Assembly: GCF_037975245.1 (NCBI RefSeq)
Contig: NC_092563.1
Coordinates: 30,593,960-30,657,959 of the forward strand
Origin: Apostichopus japonicus
Taxonomy: Eukaryota; Echinodermata; Holothuroidea; Aspidochirotida; Stichopodidae
Length of the DNA stretch: 64,000 bases
Direction of reading: 5' to 3'
The translations under genes were made by a program, and so were the position numbers. Below the pieces are notes generated by a model. The model searched no databases and was not told the origin of the DNA. It was given only the letters and a program-made list of their open reading frames with translations. Positions 36,499 through 48,482 of this stretch are shown piece after piece (the first letter of the stretch is position 1; each line of letters begins with the position of its first letter).

Positions 36499-39400
36499 GG
36501 TTTATGCTTGTACACATATACAGTGTATACCCATTGGAAGTACAGAGACTATTTAATACCACGCTGGTACTGTAGTGCTCAGTCCTACTTGTGTTCACAT
36601 TTGAGGATAGCTGCAGGCACTTGTGTTTGCCATCCGGGATTACACTTGTACACATACTCTGGTTATTTATCTAGTATAGATAGTATAGTGACACTATAAT
36701 GCAAAAATTAAGTATACATACTTAATCAGAAGCGTTTGTATGTAAATCTTCGTATTCTTGCCAAGGGCATTCAAGCATACTCCTACTCATTCTGTTGTAC
36801 TAATCCATCCAAATATTAGTATTGTTTCCTATTGGTCACTTAAAAAATCCCAGCTAGGGAAGAGTTCAAATGTTCAGGAGAAAGGTAAGAGAGGAATCAA
36901 TTTATACTAAAAGTATCACATGAATAGATACATAATGGAATGAAGGAATGCTTGGCATAAGAGTTCATGAGCAGACACACTACAATCCCTAACTACAGTA
37001 GTTAACTGAAAATAACATGCTACTGTACATCTCACATTAGTGATAATTTGTACCAAACACAAATCCTAGGTTACACTGGTATTGCTTTATAATGTCATTC
37101 AACACACTGGCTTCTCATGGGCTGACAAACAAACAAAAAACAATATATATAAGTACGGAAGCTGGAAGCCTTCAAAATAGTCATTTGCAGCAACTTACAG
37201 GAGATACTGCAGAGCTACATGGAAACAAATTATCACTTATAGTGGCATTTTCAAGAAACGAGACTGAAGATGTCTGTTGGTGACACAACAAATACAAGTA
37301 GAAAACCTGAAAACAAGAAACATTCCATCCTGCTGTTCCTTGAACTGCCATAACAAACGCTATGATGACAACAAATAGATTACCATGGAATAAGACTCAA
37401 ACAAAGCCTTGGCAAGTTCATGAGAAATAGCTGATGGCTAAAATAATCTTCTACTCAACTGCTTGACAGTTTGTTTTCCTTCAAGCTAAGAAAGATTTAC
37501 TCTCTTAGTCTTCAGAGCCACTTAACAATGTATCCTTCAAATGGTGAATAAAGCATACGCCAGAACATTCAGCTGTCCCTTACGGCTGCCTATGAGAACT
37601 TAGGATAACAACAGCACTGCTCCATATCCCAGAATTGTTGTCACTTGATAAAGAAATCCGGGGTTGAGACCCACTTAAAATTGTAATTTCAAAATGGCAG
37701 GTGATTTGTACACTGAGTATGAGAGGATGACAGAGATGAACATCTCGCTACGACATTATTTTAACAAACATAGATTCCAAATTTTAAGATACATGATGGT
37801 ACATTCTGTAAATTTGAGTTAAAAAAGGTTAGAACAGGCAAATCAAGTCATGACTGGTATTAAGACAAAACAGTGGTACTGTAGCAGGGGGAGGATGTGG
37901 AAAGAGAGAGTTTAACGTTTCTCACCATTAGACATATTTCATTACTCTGTGGCAATTAACAGAATTAACAGAACAGAAAAGTTATTGCTAATCTAAACAA
38001 CTATTACTAAATCATCTAGCCCTACCTTGGGGGGGGGGGAGGGAAGTAGTCAATTTGTTAATTAGCTGCAGAGGGCAGAGGCTAGCTATACCACATAATT
38101 GCAAGTTTTGGACATAATCAACACCTTTTTATACTTTGTGCATAGCAGTGCTTAAGTTATTTGAGTAAATCTGGTGAGAATTGTAAAATGCTTATGAAAG
38201 TCAGCCAATTTAAAGTAATGAAAATATGTCATGATGTTTGTTATTTCTAACACAATTACAACTAAAGGCACTGCAAATTAGGCCACTGAGTAGGAAAACT
38301 GGGACAAATCCTCTTTCTCTCTCTCTCTCCCTCTTTGCCATTCAAGGTAATTCTAGGAATTTAAATACCCCATCCACTAAGTCCAACCTCTATTAATACT
38401 CTGCATGTATCACATGAATGCTATACATATTTCAACATTCTTTTTTTAGATTTCCAGAGCAACTTTCATCATAATAGTTTAAGTTTAGACTTAATTTATC
38501 ATGCCATTGTAAAATTTTAGGACCATTGTATGTTAATTAAGTAAAGCTAATGGACAGGTTTGACTGACAAAATTTACCAGACTGGTTTGAATTGTGTGGG
38601 TACACATTTAAATGGTGTCAACATGATAGGCGACTATACTACCAGATTTATTCATTATCATACCTGAAGATGATTTAATTGTATGAGTTGTCTCATCCAC
38701 CAATATAATAAAGGTTGCAAGCATCATACTCAGTTCTGAAGTGGACAAAACATTTCTGTTAATTATGTATAAAAATAACTGTTATATTCTGGACTGTCAC
38801 ACTGTCACACAGGTGTCACACTGAAAAACCTGAAGGATAACTATATATCTTATCATTATATAATTTGATTGCAATGGTTGTCTGATCCATTGAGATAATA
38901 TATAGGTATACATGCAAGTGATGACTGTAACAACACTATATAGTCGAATAAACCTGAAAATAGCTTCAGCCAGTTTAGTACTGAACGTGAGAGATGAAGA
39001 ATCAATAATCCCCACAGTTGTTCTGTAGACAAAGCAAAATGTGGGGGGGGTGGGGGGTTTAAAACAAAAGAGTAAAAATAAAGAGAGAAAATTATTTTCT
39101 TCACGATTGTATACATCATTATACCAGTAAATTGAATACGGCGGTCCAATGCTTTCATACGACTGCAAAAATGTAAAATAAAGTAAAATAAATTAAGCAA
39201 GTTATTCATACACAATAAAACCCCTCCTTGTTTTGTTTTTTTAAATATTTTTTGTATATGTTTCATTTGGTTGATTTGTATTACCCGCTCCTTGAGCAAA
39301 TATATTGTATGTGATACATAATTTTATCAATTGTTTGAAGAGAATATATAAAAGAATGGTTCTTATGGAGATTTGAATGACATTGTGTTACCTATTCAAG

Positions 39401-40789
39401 AACCATTGAGTTAACCCAAACCTTAAATTTACACAACTTTTACTCATGGTGCAGGTGGTTGATGTAAAACGTATGTAGATATTTCTCCTTATATCTGAAG
39501 TAAAATTTTGTTTTGTAGGTCATATAACTACAGGTTTCATGTTTTTCAACAGTTTGATACATATAGAGAGTGCCTTGGGTCTCCTTCCTTCTGCATTTTT
39601 GTTTGATTCATATCTTCATGTCAACCCCATACTGTATACCTGTACACATTCCTCCCCACCCCCATCCCACCACCCTCCCACCACCCTCCCAACTGATTAT
39701 AGAGAGAACACCGCCCACTGATTATAGAGAGAACACAGAGATGTCGGCAAAATGATAATTTTTTATTGGACAATTTATTCTTTCCGAGATGTAACAGAAA
39801 GATCATACCTACTTAATGAGAATCACATTGAATGTATTGTAACCTACAGTACATATATGACCATCTTTTAAATAGTACACATGTTGATTCTGATTTACAA
39901 CATCCAGAGAAATTTAACAACTAGCAAATCAGTATTTACTTTATCATTAAACAAGAAAAAGGACCTTACTGAATACATAATCACTCTGATTTTACATCAG
40001 TATTATTGACCTGAAAAATTCAAAAGCAATGTTTAACATTGAATAAGCTGAACACATGAGAAAATGTCACCTTCTTCAGACAGTTAAATTTTGACCTAGT
40101 ATTCACAAGGATGGACTACCAGTATAGTTTATATCAGTCACTTACTGAGTTCAAAGAGAAGTTGCACTTTTGTCCAAGAAATAAACCAGAAAGCCCAGGG
40201 CTTTGCAATTCCTTGCCATAAAATCCAGCTTGCATGACATATTTTTGGTACACCCTTGTGAAAAAATGACCAATCGTGTCACTGATAAGACACTGCACAT
40301 TATATAAGTCTTACACCAAATGTTCCAATATCAAGAAAGCACTATTGTGAGGAATACAATCAGGCGATGTGAATTAAGCCATGGAAATGTTCTATACCTA
40401 ATTGAGTTAAGAAATGCAAATCTGCCACAGATCCATTTAACAATTGTTATCAACACTGAAAGCTTCATGGCTTTAATACAGTTTGCAATATTTTGACAAC
40501 ACCACTGTCCCAAAAACCTAGTATATCCATCCCTAAGACTTAGGTCACCTCTCCAAACAACTTGATATCACAGAGACAATCTTTTGACCTATTACTGTAG
40601 TCATCTCTAGCCCCTTTAGGTGCAATTACATTGCAAATTTATCAATGAGCAAAAGGTTCTGAACCTCCTCAAATCCTAGTCTGTAACAGGGTCTAAAAAT
40701 GCTGGGCCCTAAATCCTCCTCCAACCTCCAACCCCATGCTCATTCTCAAGTGTAATCAGAGCTTAGTTTCATTGAGTAATACTCAATTA
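36499..40789. other. Long gene-less stretch with simple repeats
   Basis: G-runs occur at about 38029-38039 and 39042-39056, a CT-rich run at about 38310-38332 and a short TGTCACAC tandem near 38797-38821. ACTGATTATAGAGAGAACAC is repeated twice near 39690-39736 next to a C-rich tract. Frames of up to 147 codons on the minus strand (38797-39299) overlap each other and read through poly-proline from the G-run. I see no gene. Confidence 0.5.
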
Positions 40790-40976
40790 CAGGCACCTAG
40801 CCAATGGGATATCGCTAGTAATTCCAAAATAAAAAATGCTTAGATGCAACTTACAAGGCCTGGGAAGTGCCATTTCCAGCGATCTGGGAGGCATTTTCTT
40901 GTAGGCTTCGAGTGGCGCTACGCTTAGTTTCCCTACAGATTTCGCCCCTTCCTCGCTATGCCCCTGCTCAATTATG
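40790..40976 (+). mobile_element. Complete 187-bp hAT-type MITE (family A, internally shorter)
   Basis: Begins CAGGCACCTAGCCAATGGG and ends CTCGCTATGCCCCTG. It is flanked by an exact 8-bp direct repeat CTCAATTA at 40782-40789 and 40977-40984. The interior (ATATCGCTAGTAATTCC, AATGCTTAGATGCAACTT, GGGAAGTGCCATTTCCAGC, GTGGCGCTACGCTTAGTTT) matches the 295-bp copy at 17107-17401 with about 100 bp missing. Non-autonomous. Confidence 0.93.
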
Positions 40977-40984
40977 TTCAAATA

Positions 40985-43694
40985 TTACAGGATTTAGTCA
41001 GAATAATGTTCAACACAGTGCAACATGCAGAGTACTTTTTAAGTGCATTCCTGAATTATGAATCCAACTGCTTGAAAGAGGTTTAAGGTAAATACTTTGC
41101 ACAAAATGTAGAGGGGAAAAAGGAATGCTTCTCATATATGAAGACAGATAAGGATGATGTTGATGCAGAATAATTTTTAAATTTTTATTTTATATACATA
41201 ATATTTATGTAAGGTATTAATCCTGGGCTATGAAGAACTCAAAATGCTCATGTTTAATTCCTTGACAACCTTGCAAGATGGTAAGTTCACTTCATCCTTA
41301 TTGTTGATGGGTTTAATAATTAAAATGAAGAAGATAGTTTCAACTGCAGTTATGCAAAGTGACCATAACAGCTATGCATCAGTTGCTAAGGACATTTTTG
41401 TCAAGGTCTTACCTCTGTATAGATTTGCATCTATATGAGCTAATAACAGTTTCTAAAATTTATCAAGATACTAATGGAAACCATCGCAAATTAAGCTTTT
41501 TCACCTCCCATGGTGTTAATCCCGTCTGATAAAAAGCCAATAGTAATCATATACTTAACTTTCATATGGCCTTTTGCTATGTATTCTGGTCTGACATTCC
41601 TGAAGGCCGAATGCCGAACGCTTGCTTGTGTAGATTGAGCAAAAAATAAAAACCAATATAAACGGAAATTTACAGTCCATTAAGTTGTGTTTTTCTGTAG
41701 TTTTACTTAATCATTCATCATTTAATTGCATCTTCATACAGCAAGTTGTTTCCTATACAATAAGATTGTGGACAACTTTAAATTCCCCAAACATTCAAAT
41801 AACAGTATACAGTCCTATAGCATTTAAAATATTCATGCCATTGACCCATCTACACGGATACATTATCTGCAGAATATCAATTACTTTTAGAGATCCAGGA
41901 TTGACTTTAATTCCAATAAAAATATTTTGTTGTAATCTGTGACAGTCCAAAATGTTAAATGCCAACATTTTCTTCACTATGAGCCTGGACATTTAGAAAT
42001 CTTTTGCTGTACCACTAAAACCTCTACAAATCATATAACTTTTCAACATTTTATAATTACCTTGACAATCTAAGTGTTTATATTCAGATATTTGAAATAT
42101 TTGGATTGGTCACACGAGAGAATTTAATAGAGTTGATAGGATAGAAATCAAATCCACCTTTCATGATTGTTTGCAATTAAATCATTTGGTCTCATTCAGA
42201 AGGATGCAAGTGTCAAGGGTGGCTAGGCTTCATAAAACATGCTTGAAAGATTGTAGGATAGCACTCATTTGTTGATTTTGAAAATTGAAAACCAAAACTT
42301 GTGTCATAGGCAAAAGATACTCTAAGGCATTGATATCTGTTAATGGAATTAAACTGGGTTATTGTCTACATGACATGGGTGCTACAGATCTCCCAATATG
42401 CCAATTTGAGGTGCTTCCATGAAAAAGACTGCTTGCTGTGATTTGATGTGATTTTGTGCAAAGAATTTTCAGTTTATCATGTGATGCACATGTACAACAG
42501 TTGCTCTGTCAAACTGTAAGATTATCAAAAAGATCAGCTAAAGATCTAAGAATAACAGAAGAGGTAGATCTAACAGTAGTTTTTGGCCATTTGCTTACTC
42601 TGAAGAGGTAACTAAACGTTGCCAACAAAAAACATTAGTAGTTGGATCTGAATTGAGTTACATTACAATTGTTGTCAAGGCATACAGTAGTTACCTCTTA
42701 CATTATAAGAGCAAGAATAAAGTAAAAACAACTGTTTTTCCACAAATGCTACCCTATTGCTCTGCTGTGTCTTGATCCAAATGATAACATTTATGGCATG
42801 GACCAAAGCTAGGTGACAGAGCACTTCTAGTCTACTGCCCTCTTAATTCTCAATTTTACCACTCAGAGTGTCTAAAGGAGATTGGTTTGGTATTGATTTT
42901 AACATCAACATGTCTTACAGCTAGTCATTCGTTAAACACTAAATACTTGTTTACTTTTATAGATTATAATCTAAGTTAACACTTTACAATGTTCATTCGG
43001 GATACATACCATGTACCTGACAGTTATTATAACTGTGTAAAAGTTAGCAAGATCTTCTGCAGCTCTAGGCTGTCTGCTAGGATCCAACCGTCAGGCCCTT
43101 TAACTTTTACATATTTACCTATACAGGCATTTTGCAAAATTTGCAGTACATAAGCAGTTTGCTAACAGTATTTTCTCTCCTCAATTATTATAACTATGTA
43201 AATTCAGGGATGCGACCCCTTCCCCCTTCCCCCTTTTTTTTTTCTATTTGAACAGTGTATTATACAACACAAATTGCAAATTCCTAACAGACCATGCACT
43301 TATTCAGAGTTCTATATTTATTTGATTGATTCGCATTTCTCAATAAAACCACCTCTAGCTGGCTCAATTTAATGGGCCACTTGCAATAAAAGAAATGGCC
43401 AGTGATAAGACAAAAGTAAAGTTGTCCCAAATTTGCAGCAATATGACACTAAAAGTGACCAAATCTGTCTGTTTCATTATGTGAAATAAAACCCCTTCAT
43501 TAACTTGATGTTACTGCTCTTTAAACAGCCTGCGCAGTACTAGTAACATTGGGAATATGTGCAAAGTCGAAGAATAAAATGCTCTGGCTTAAAAGATATG
43601 TCTGCGGCACCAACTTAGGCCATGCAGCATGGTCTCCAGAAAATTAAAAACAAGAGTTGTGCATTTTTCAAGAATTTTGGAGATAGAAAGCCCT
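40985..43694. other. Gene-less stretch, nothing recognised
   Basis: AT-rich, with chance frames only (for example 41685-41942 on + and an antisense shadow). A C/T-rich tract lies at 43217-43243. Confidence 0.5.
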
Positions 43695-43760
43695 AACCAC
43701 TAGGCTTTGGACGCTGATTGTATGTCCAGAGGTTCGAAACCGGTAAGGAAGGTCGTAATT
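43695..43760 (+). mobile_element. Possible tRNA-derived SINE fragment (B-box only)
   Basis: GGTTCGAAACC near 43731 fits the RNA polymerase III B-box pattern GGTTCGANNCC. It is preceded by CTAACCACTAGG and a TGGAC/GTCCA stem, which resemble a degenerate tRNA 5' half. The A-box is imperfect and no 3' tail was found. Confidence 0.35.
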
Positions 43761-44009
43761 CCACTGTAGGCGTTTGTCACCTGTATCGAACAATACTAGT
43801 TCTGTTTTTGGTGACATATTTTGCCTTACTCTAGAGATCAAACATGATGCTAACCAACTCGAAAATCATTTGTGATTCCTAAAGCCGGATCTCGGAAGAG
43901 ATACTTTGAACAGACTTTATGTTAATGCAATGGAGGTAAACGACAAAGGCATATGAATATATATAAATGAAAATCGTAATGAGTTGGAAAATCAAGAACA
44001 GTGAAAAAA

Positions 44010-44054
44010 CTTTCAGTCTCCACCGGGATTCGAACCATGGGCCTCCCTCCCAAC

Positions 44055-44057
<3 letters not shown>
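44010..44057 (-). mobile_element. tRNA-like SINE fragment with perfect B-box, interrupted by AT repeat
   Basis: On the minus strand, GGTTCGAATCCCGGTGGAGAC contains a perfect B-box GGTTCGAATCC (44036-44026). An A-box would be expected on the higher-coordinate side, but an AT microsatellite occupies 44058-44094. Either the 5' half was lost or the microsatellite expanded inside the element. Confidence 0.45.

Positions 44058-44094
<37 letters not shown>
44058..44094. repeat. (AT)n microsatellite
   Basis: 37 bp of uninterrupted AT/TA alternation. It produces the tyrosine-isoleucine runs in frames on both strands around 43879-44278, which are artefacts. Confidence 0.97.
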
Positions 44095-44097
<3 letters not shown>

Positions 44098-44397
44098 CAT
44101 TGTTACTGAACGCAGGATTCTGCATCCGGGACGCAACGTTTTGGCCAGGGACGAAAATCTTCAAATTCCTTGCCAGACAGAAACTTTTTTTTTTGAGAAA
44201 CAAACCCCAAGTAAACACACTCAAAACTAAGTCAATGGAAAACATAACAAAACACATTTTTGAATGAACATTTTTCATTATTTCTTTTCAAAAAACCACA
44301 ACTTCTTCTTACAAGAACCAAAAGTTCTCCTACTCCTACAGATCATTGAATTTGTTTGAAAATAAATATATCATAACAATCAACCGCAAGGTACAGG

Positions 44398-45788
44398 CAG
44401 TGGAGTAGCTAGGATGCGTGATTTCGGGAGAAAATAACAATTCGTCACTCAGGAAATCTGCAATTAAGTTCATGCGGCCTAATTTTTGGTGGATTATTTC
44501 TGTTATTAGTGATTCCAATTGACATGAACATTAGAACCCAGTACAAGTTGACAAATGATGCAGTGAACTGGAAACCCCAGCCCCATTTTGCCCTATGTTT
44601 CAGGTTTGAATACCCCTCATTTGTTCGAACCCATGACAACTACCAATCTGTGAAAAAAATTATTTCGAAATGGGCACATTATATTGAACCAAGTCGGTCA
44701 AGGAATGATCCCAGGGCCTCAGATATAGGCCTATAGGAACGATGTCCCAAAATGTCCCTGGACATACTATAGGCGAAGGAAGCTATCCGCCGCGACTGCA
44801 TGTGAGTTTCTCAACTTGCCGTCCTGGGGGTGCATTTCCTCATACGCCATTATTAATAATTTAAATAAGTAACTAATTAGGCATAGTCCAGATCCGAGTT
44901 CGTATAGGGAGCTTAGCGCAAATTTGGCCAAAAGTGGTCATACGCAAGCATGTTAAACCACCAACGACCAATGACCACCAATGACCAATGAACAATGGGA
45001 CTGTGTCAGTTTAAATGTTTTGCTAGGTCTACGAGAATACATTTCTATGAAATTTGAAACAAGGATGGCAAGACAAACCACTTTAATTATATTTTCAGGA
45101 CCTCACACATGCGCATGTATTGTCAGACTTAGAATAGGTCCCATGTGAGTGGTGGCTAAAGTGATGGAGGCATCAAAAGAATGCTAGGTGGATCTGCATC
45201 TGGTAATCGGGTGAATTCTGGTCGGAGCGTACTATGTAAGCAATAAAACTTACTGGTTAACATATTTACTATGTAACCACCGTGTACCCAGTGTTCTCAC
45301 TGAGGGGTAAACTCCGTATCACTCAACAACTAGGTAACATGGGATGCGCTGCCACAGAATCTGCTCCCTATTTCATTTCCCCAAAATTAGGGGACGGGCA
45401 CCGTCTTTGAAACACCATCTACAACTAAACAACAAATATGTACAGGCTTTGGCTCTATCTATGAAGTGCCATGACTTCTTGAACTAGTTGTAGGCCCCGG
45501 CCGCACCGTTATCCGCACACAGGCTTGTGGTTTCAATCTCAAGTTTCGCCCGTCGCGACAAACAGACAAAGTTGCAGGTCATACGACGTGAAAAATCTTG
45601 GTCACTTTTCATAGAACTGAACTTCTAATAATATATATTCGATGTTATGAATCCTGAGATGTGTAAGCCCTAACCAAATAGAGCCACATGTAATTTTTTT
45701 TCGACACCCAAAATCCCAGTGGGAGGGCGACGACAAGCTTTCATGGCAGAGGCTGTCGCCCCCCACGCCCCCCTTGGCTACGCCACTG
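44398..45788. mobile_element. 1391-bp hAT-like DNA transposon with perfect 8-bp target duplications
   Basis: The left terminus is CAGTGGAGTAGCTAGGATGC. The right terminus reads inward as CAGTGGCGTAGCCAAGGGGG. The element is flanked by identical octamers GGTACAGG at 44390-44397 and 45789-45796, the target-site duplication length of hAT transposons. The last 104 bp match the orphan end at 16786-16894. Inside there are only short frames (longest 75 codons, 44509-44736) with no recognisable transposase, BED zinc finger or dimerisation region, so it appears non-autonomous. The interior is richer in CpG than its surroundings. Confidence 0.93.
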
Positions 45789-46236
45789 GGTACAGGGTTA
45801 ACAACACCCCATTTCCGAGATTTTCATGCTAAAAATAGACAATGATGCTTTTCCAAAATTCCTGTGATTTGATTGGTTAATAGTCCCCATCCATTGTCTG
45901 TGAAAATTCTTGCATCTATAGTGCACAATGAAAATGGAGTACGTTGTTTAACAACAATTACTTGCAACTGTTACTTTCCCCTGTGTAGAGATAGTGAAGT
46001 TTGCGGTATAGGCTATCATGTGTGTGCACTCCAATATCATAACTTAAGGCCTTGTCACATACAGTACGTATATGCACACTGTAGGTCCTGGGATTTTTGA
46101 AGAGTTCGTTGTTGGAATCGCTGCAAGGTCAAAGCATGGAGCTACTACTAAGTTGGCGAGTAAGGAAGTAGAAAGGCGGATGAAGGAGGGGGAACTGGGG
46201 GTAAAAATTGGTTGAATCGGCAGGGTGGTCAAAAGG

Positions 46237-46258
46237 AGGGGCGGGCCCGGCCGCCCCT
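46237..46258. repeat. GC-rich hairpin
   Basis: AGGGGCGG-GCCCGG-CCGCCCCT, an 8-bp perfect stem. CCGCCCCTG also resembles a transposon terminus, but no partner end was found. Confidence 0.6.
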
Positions 46259-46324
46259 GAAAAACAGCAAAGCTAAGGTACTGAGCATTTCTGCCCTATA
46301 TATTGTGTATAACATTCACAAAGT

Positions 46325-47342
46325 ATATGTCTCGATCCTATTCTTTTTCTTTATGTTTCTCAGTTGTTTGCCATTGTCTCTAAACACCTCCCTAACGCAC
46401 ACAGTTATGCTGATGATACACAGTTATATTTATCTTTCAATGGTGGTTCTCTGTTATCTGAGGAACGGGCTGTTCTGGCAATGCAATCACTTATCTTCGA
46501 AATAAGACATTGGATGATCAGCAATAGGCTAATGATCAATGATTCCAAGACTGAGTTTCTTTTAATTGGTACTCGTCAACAAGTTGCTAAGACTCTGGTT
46601 CAGATGATAAAAGTAGGTAACGTGGATATTAAGTCATGGGATAGTGCAAAAAATCTAGGGGTTCATCTTGACAGCAACATGTCAATGGATATTCATATTG
46701 GAAAAGTTTGCTCTAGTGCATACCATGGACTTTTTAATATTCGTCAGATCAGAAAATTCCTGGATAATGACTGTACTAAAACTCTTTATTAATGCTTTTT
46801 TAATTAGTCATGTTGACTACTGTAACGCACTCATGATTGGTTTACATGATGTAAGCTTCAAAGTGTTCAAATGGTTCTTAATGGAACAGCTCGGTTGATT
46901 AACGCTATTCCTAAATTTTGTCACATTACTTTTACTTTATAATCTCTTCATTGGTTACCTGTACAGCAACGCATTGAATTTAAATTAATCTTGCAAGTAT
47001 TTAAATGTTTAAAAGGTCTTGCACCTAAGTATTTATGTGATATGATCGTGGTGAAGTCTAGTTCTTACTCTTTGCGCTCACATTCTCGAATCACACTGCA
47101 TGTTCCTTGCATCAATCATAATACGTTAGGCAATAGGGCTTTTGCCTACAAGGGACCTTGGTTGTGGAATTCACTTCCGGTGGAATACATGTGTATTGAC
47201 TTCTTGACCCTGGATGCTTTTAAGATAAAGTTAAAAACGTATCTGTTTAAGCTTGCTTAATTTGGTTGACTTTTCTTTGTTAAGCGCTCTTGAATGTTTT
47301 GTACAAAATTATCACTATATAAATGTATATATATATATATAC
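46325..47342 (+). mobile_element. L2/CR1-type LINE, 3' half of ORF2 with reverse-transcriptase catalytic motif (pseudogene)
   Basis: From 46331 the frame reads DPILFLYVSQL, then NAHSYADDTQLYLSF, which holds the YADD catalytic motif, then NDSKTEFLLIGT and KNLGVHLDSNMSM of the palm and thumb. A frameshift near 46790 moves to another frame with LISHVDYCNALMIGL. A further break and a stop near 46940 precede LHWLPVQQRIEFKL, QVFKCLKGLAPKYL, SYSLRSHS, GPWLWNSLPVEY and DAFKIKLKTYLFKLA, then stop. This is the full order of a LINE ORF2 C-terminus. The 3' UTR is short, with TTAAGCGCTCTTGAATG and a TATAAATG/(TA)n tail. The endonuclease and N-terminal reverse transcriptase are absent, so the copy is 5'-truncated and inactive. 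Confidence 0.94.
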
Positions 47343-48482
47343 TGGCTGTTTATGTCCAAATTCAGATCTCCCATATTAAGGGACAAAACCAACTAGTTGA
47401 CAGGTTCCTTACATCTCATAGCAATATATGTACCCACAAGACTGTAGCAAAATTTGATGGCTTATAATGGCTAATTCAATGGATAAGTTCAAAGTCCAAT
47501 TCAATGGTTAATTCAATATGTAAGTATAACCTTAATTACTTATTCCTGATTCCTTTCATTCACAGTTTTCTCTTTACATAAACTAGGATCTTGACTGATT
47601 TACAAATTACAACAAAGCATAAATTGACATTATTTACAACTTTAACTTTATGGGAATACTATTTTAAGACAGTATTCTTAGAGATTCATTCTGACAAAAT
47701 ATTTCCTGGATGTATCTCTGAAGGACTGGTTTCTTTTTTCAGATTGCTGTATGCAATGACAAGTACATATATCAGTAGTACAACTTTGGTTGTAGCACTG
47801 TCAATTGAAATACAGAAATGGCAGACATTAATCACTAGAGTGCTCTCCTGCCATAAGAACTTTTTTTCTTCTTAATTACCATTTTTTTCCCCCTTAAACA
47901 GTCCAATCTGTTCTTGAGAATTTACACTGATCAAAAGAATTCTCCATTTCATTCAATATGAAGGAATGATTTTTTTTCAGGGTTGTCTCGTGGTTCAAGC
48001 CAAAGACTTAATGTTTGGTTCAACAACCTCATTTCCTTTAGGTTGTCCAGTTATTGGAGTATAGTCCTGTTTATTTACCTTTATGACTTTCCTACTGACT
48101 ACTCCAACAACCTTTCTTAAATATTAACCCTGAATGTGGTAATCAGCTCAATTGTATTTATAAACAATAAAGAAAAACTTTTGTAACTAGAATTACACCT
48201 CTGTTTCAATTTCACATGCTAGAATCCTTTCTCTGAGTATCTAGAATAAACAACACAAATAGCCCTTTTTGGTCCTTAAGCCTCAAACATGATGAATAGA
48301 TTATAGCCTGGATAATTCCATGTAAATCATGTAACAATGTGACATTTATGTTAAATTGGATTGTAAAATGGATCTATGTTAATTGATTTCTGAAAATTAA
48401 GGTATCAATCCTCTTCCTTCACCATGTTGAACACTCTAAATGTTAAATACTTTGCTTTATGTTGAATACAAAGATAAATACA
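47343..48482. other. Gene-less stretch with a possible small inverted-repeat element
   Basis: CAGGGTT at 47978 and AACCCTG ending near 48132 are inverted copies that enclose about 155 bp containing GGTTGTC motifs like family D. There is no target duplication. The 94-codon frame at 47591-47875 has no recognisable domain. Confidence 0.4.

Noticed and set aside
36180-36515. 111-codon minus-strand frame
   Set aside because: It runs through the terminus of the 525-bp MITE and has no transposase or other motif.
38797-39299. Overlapping 123- and 147-codon minus-strand frames
   Set aside because: Two different frames are open over the same AT-rich sequence with poly-proline from a G-run. No domain or splice context.
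43879-44278. Four open frames of 85-118 codons around 44 kb
   Set aside because: All read through the (AT)n tract as tyrosine-isoleucine runs and overlap on both strands.
47978-48133. 155-bp MITE bounded by CAGGGTT/AACCCTG
   Set aside because: Only 7 bp of inverted match and no target duplication. The left flank is a T-run. Kept only as a note.
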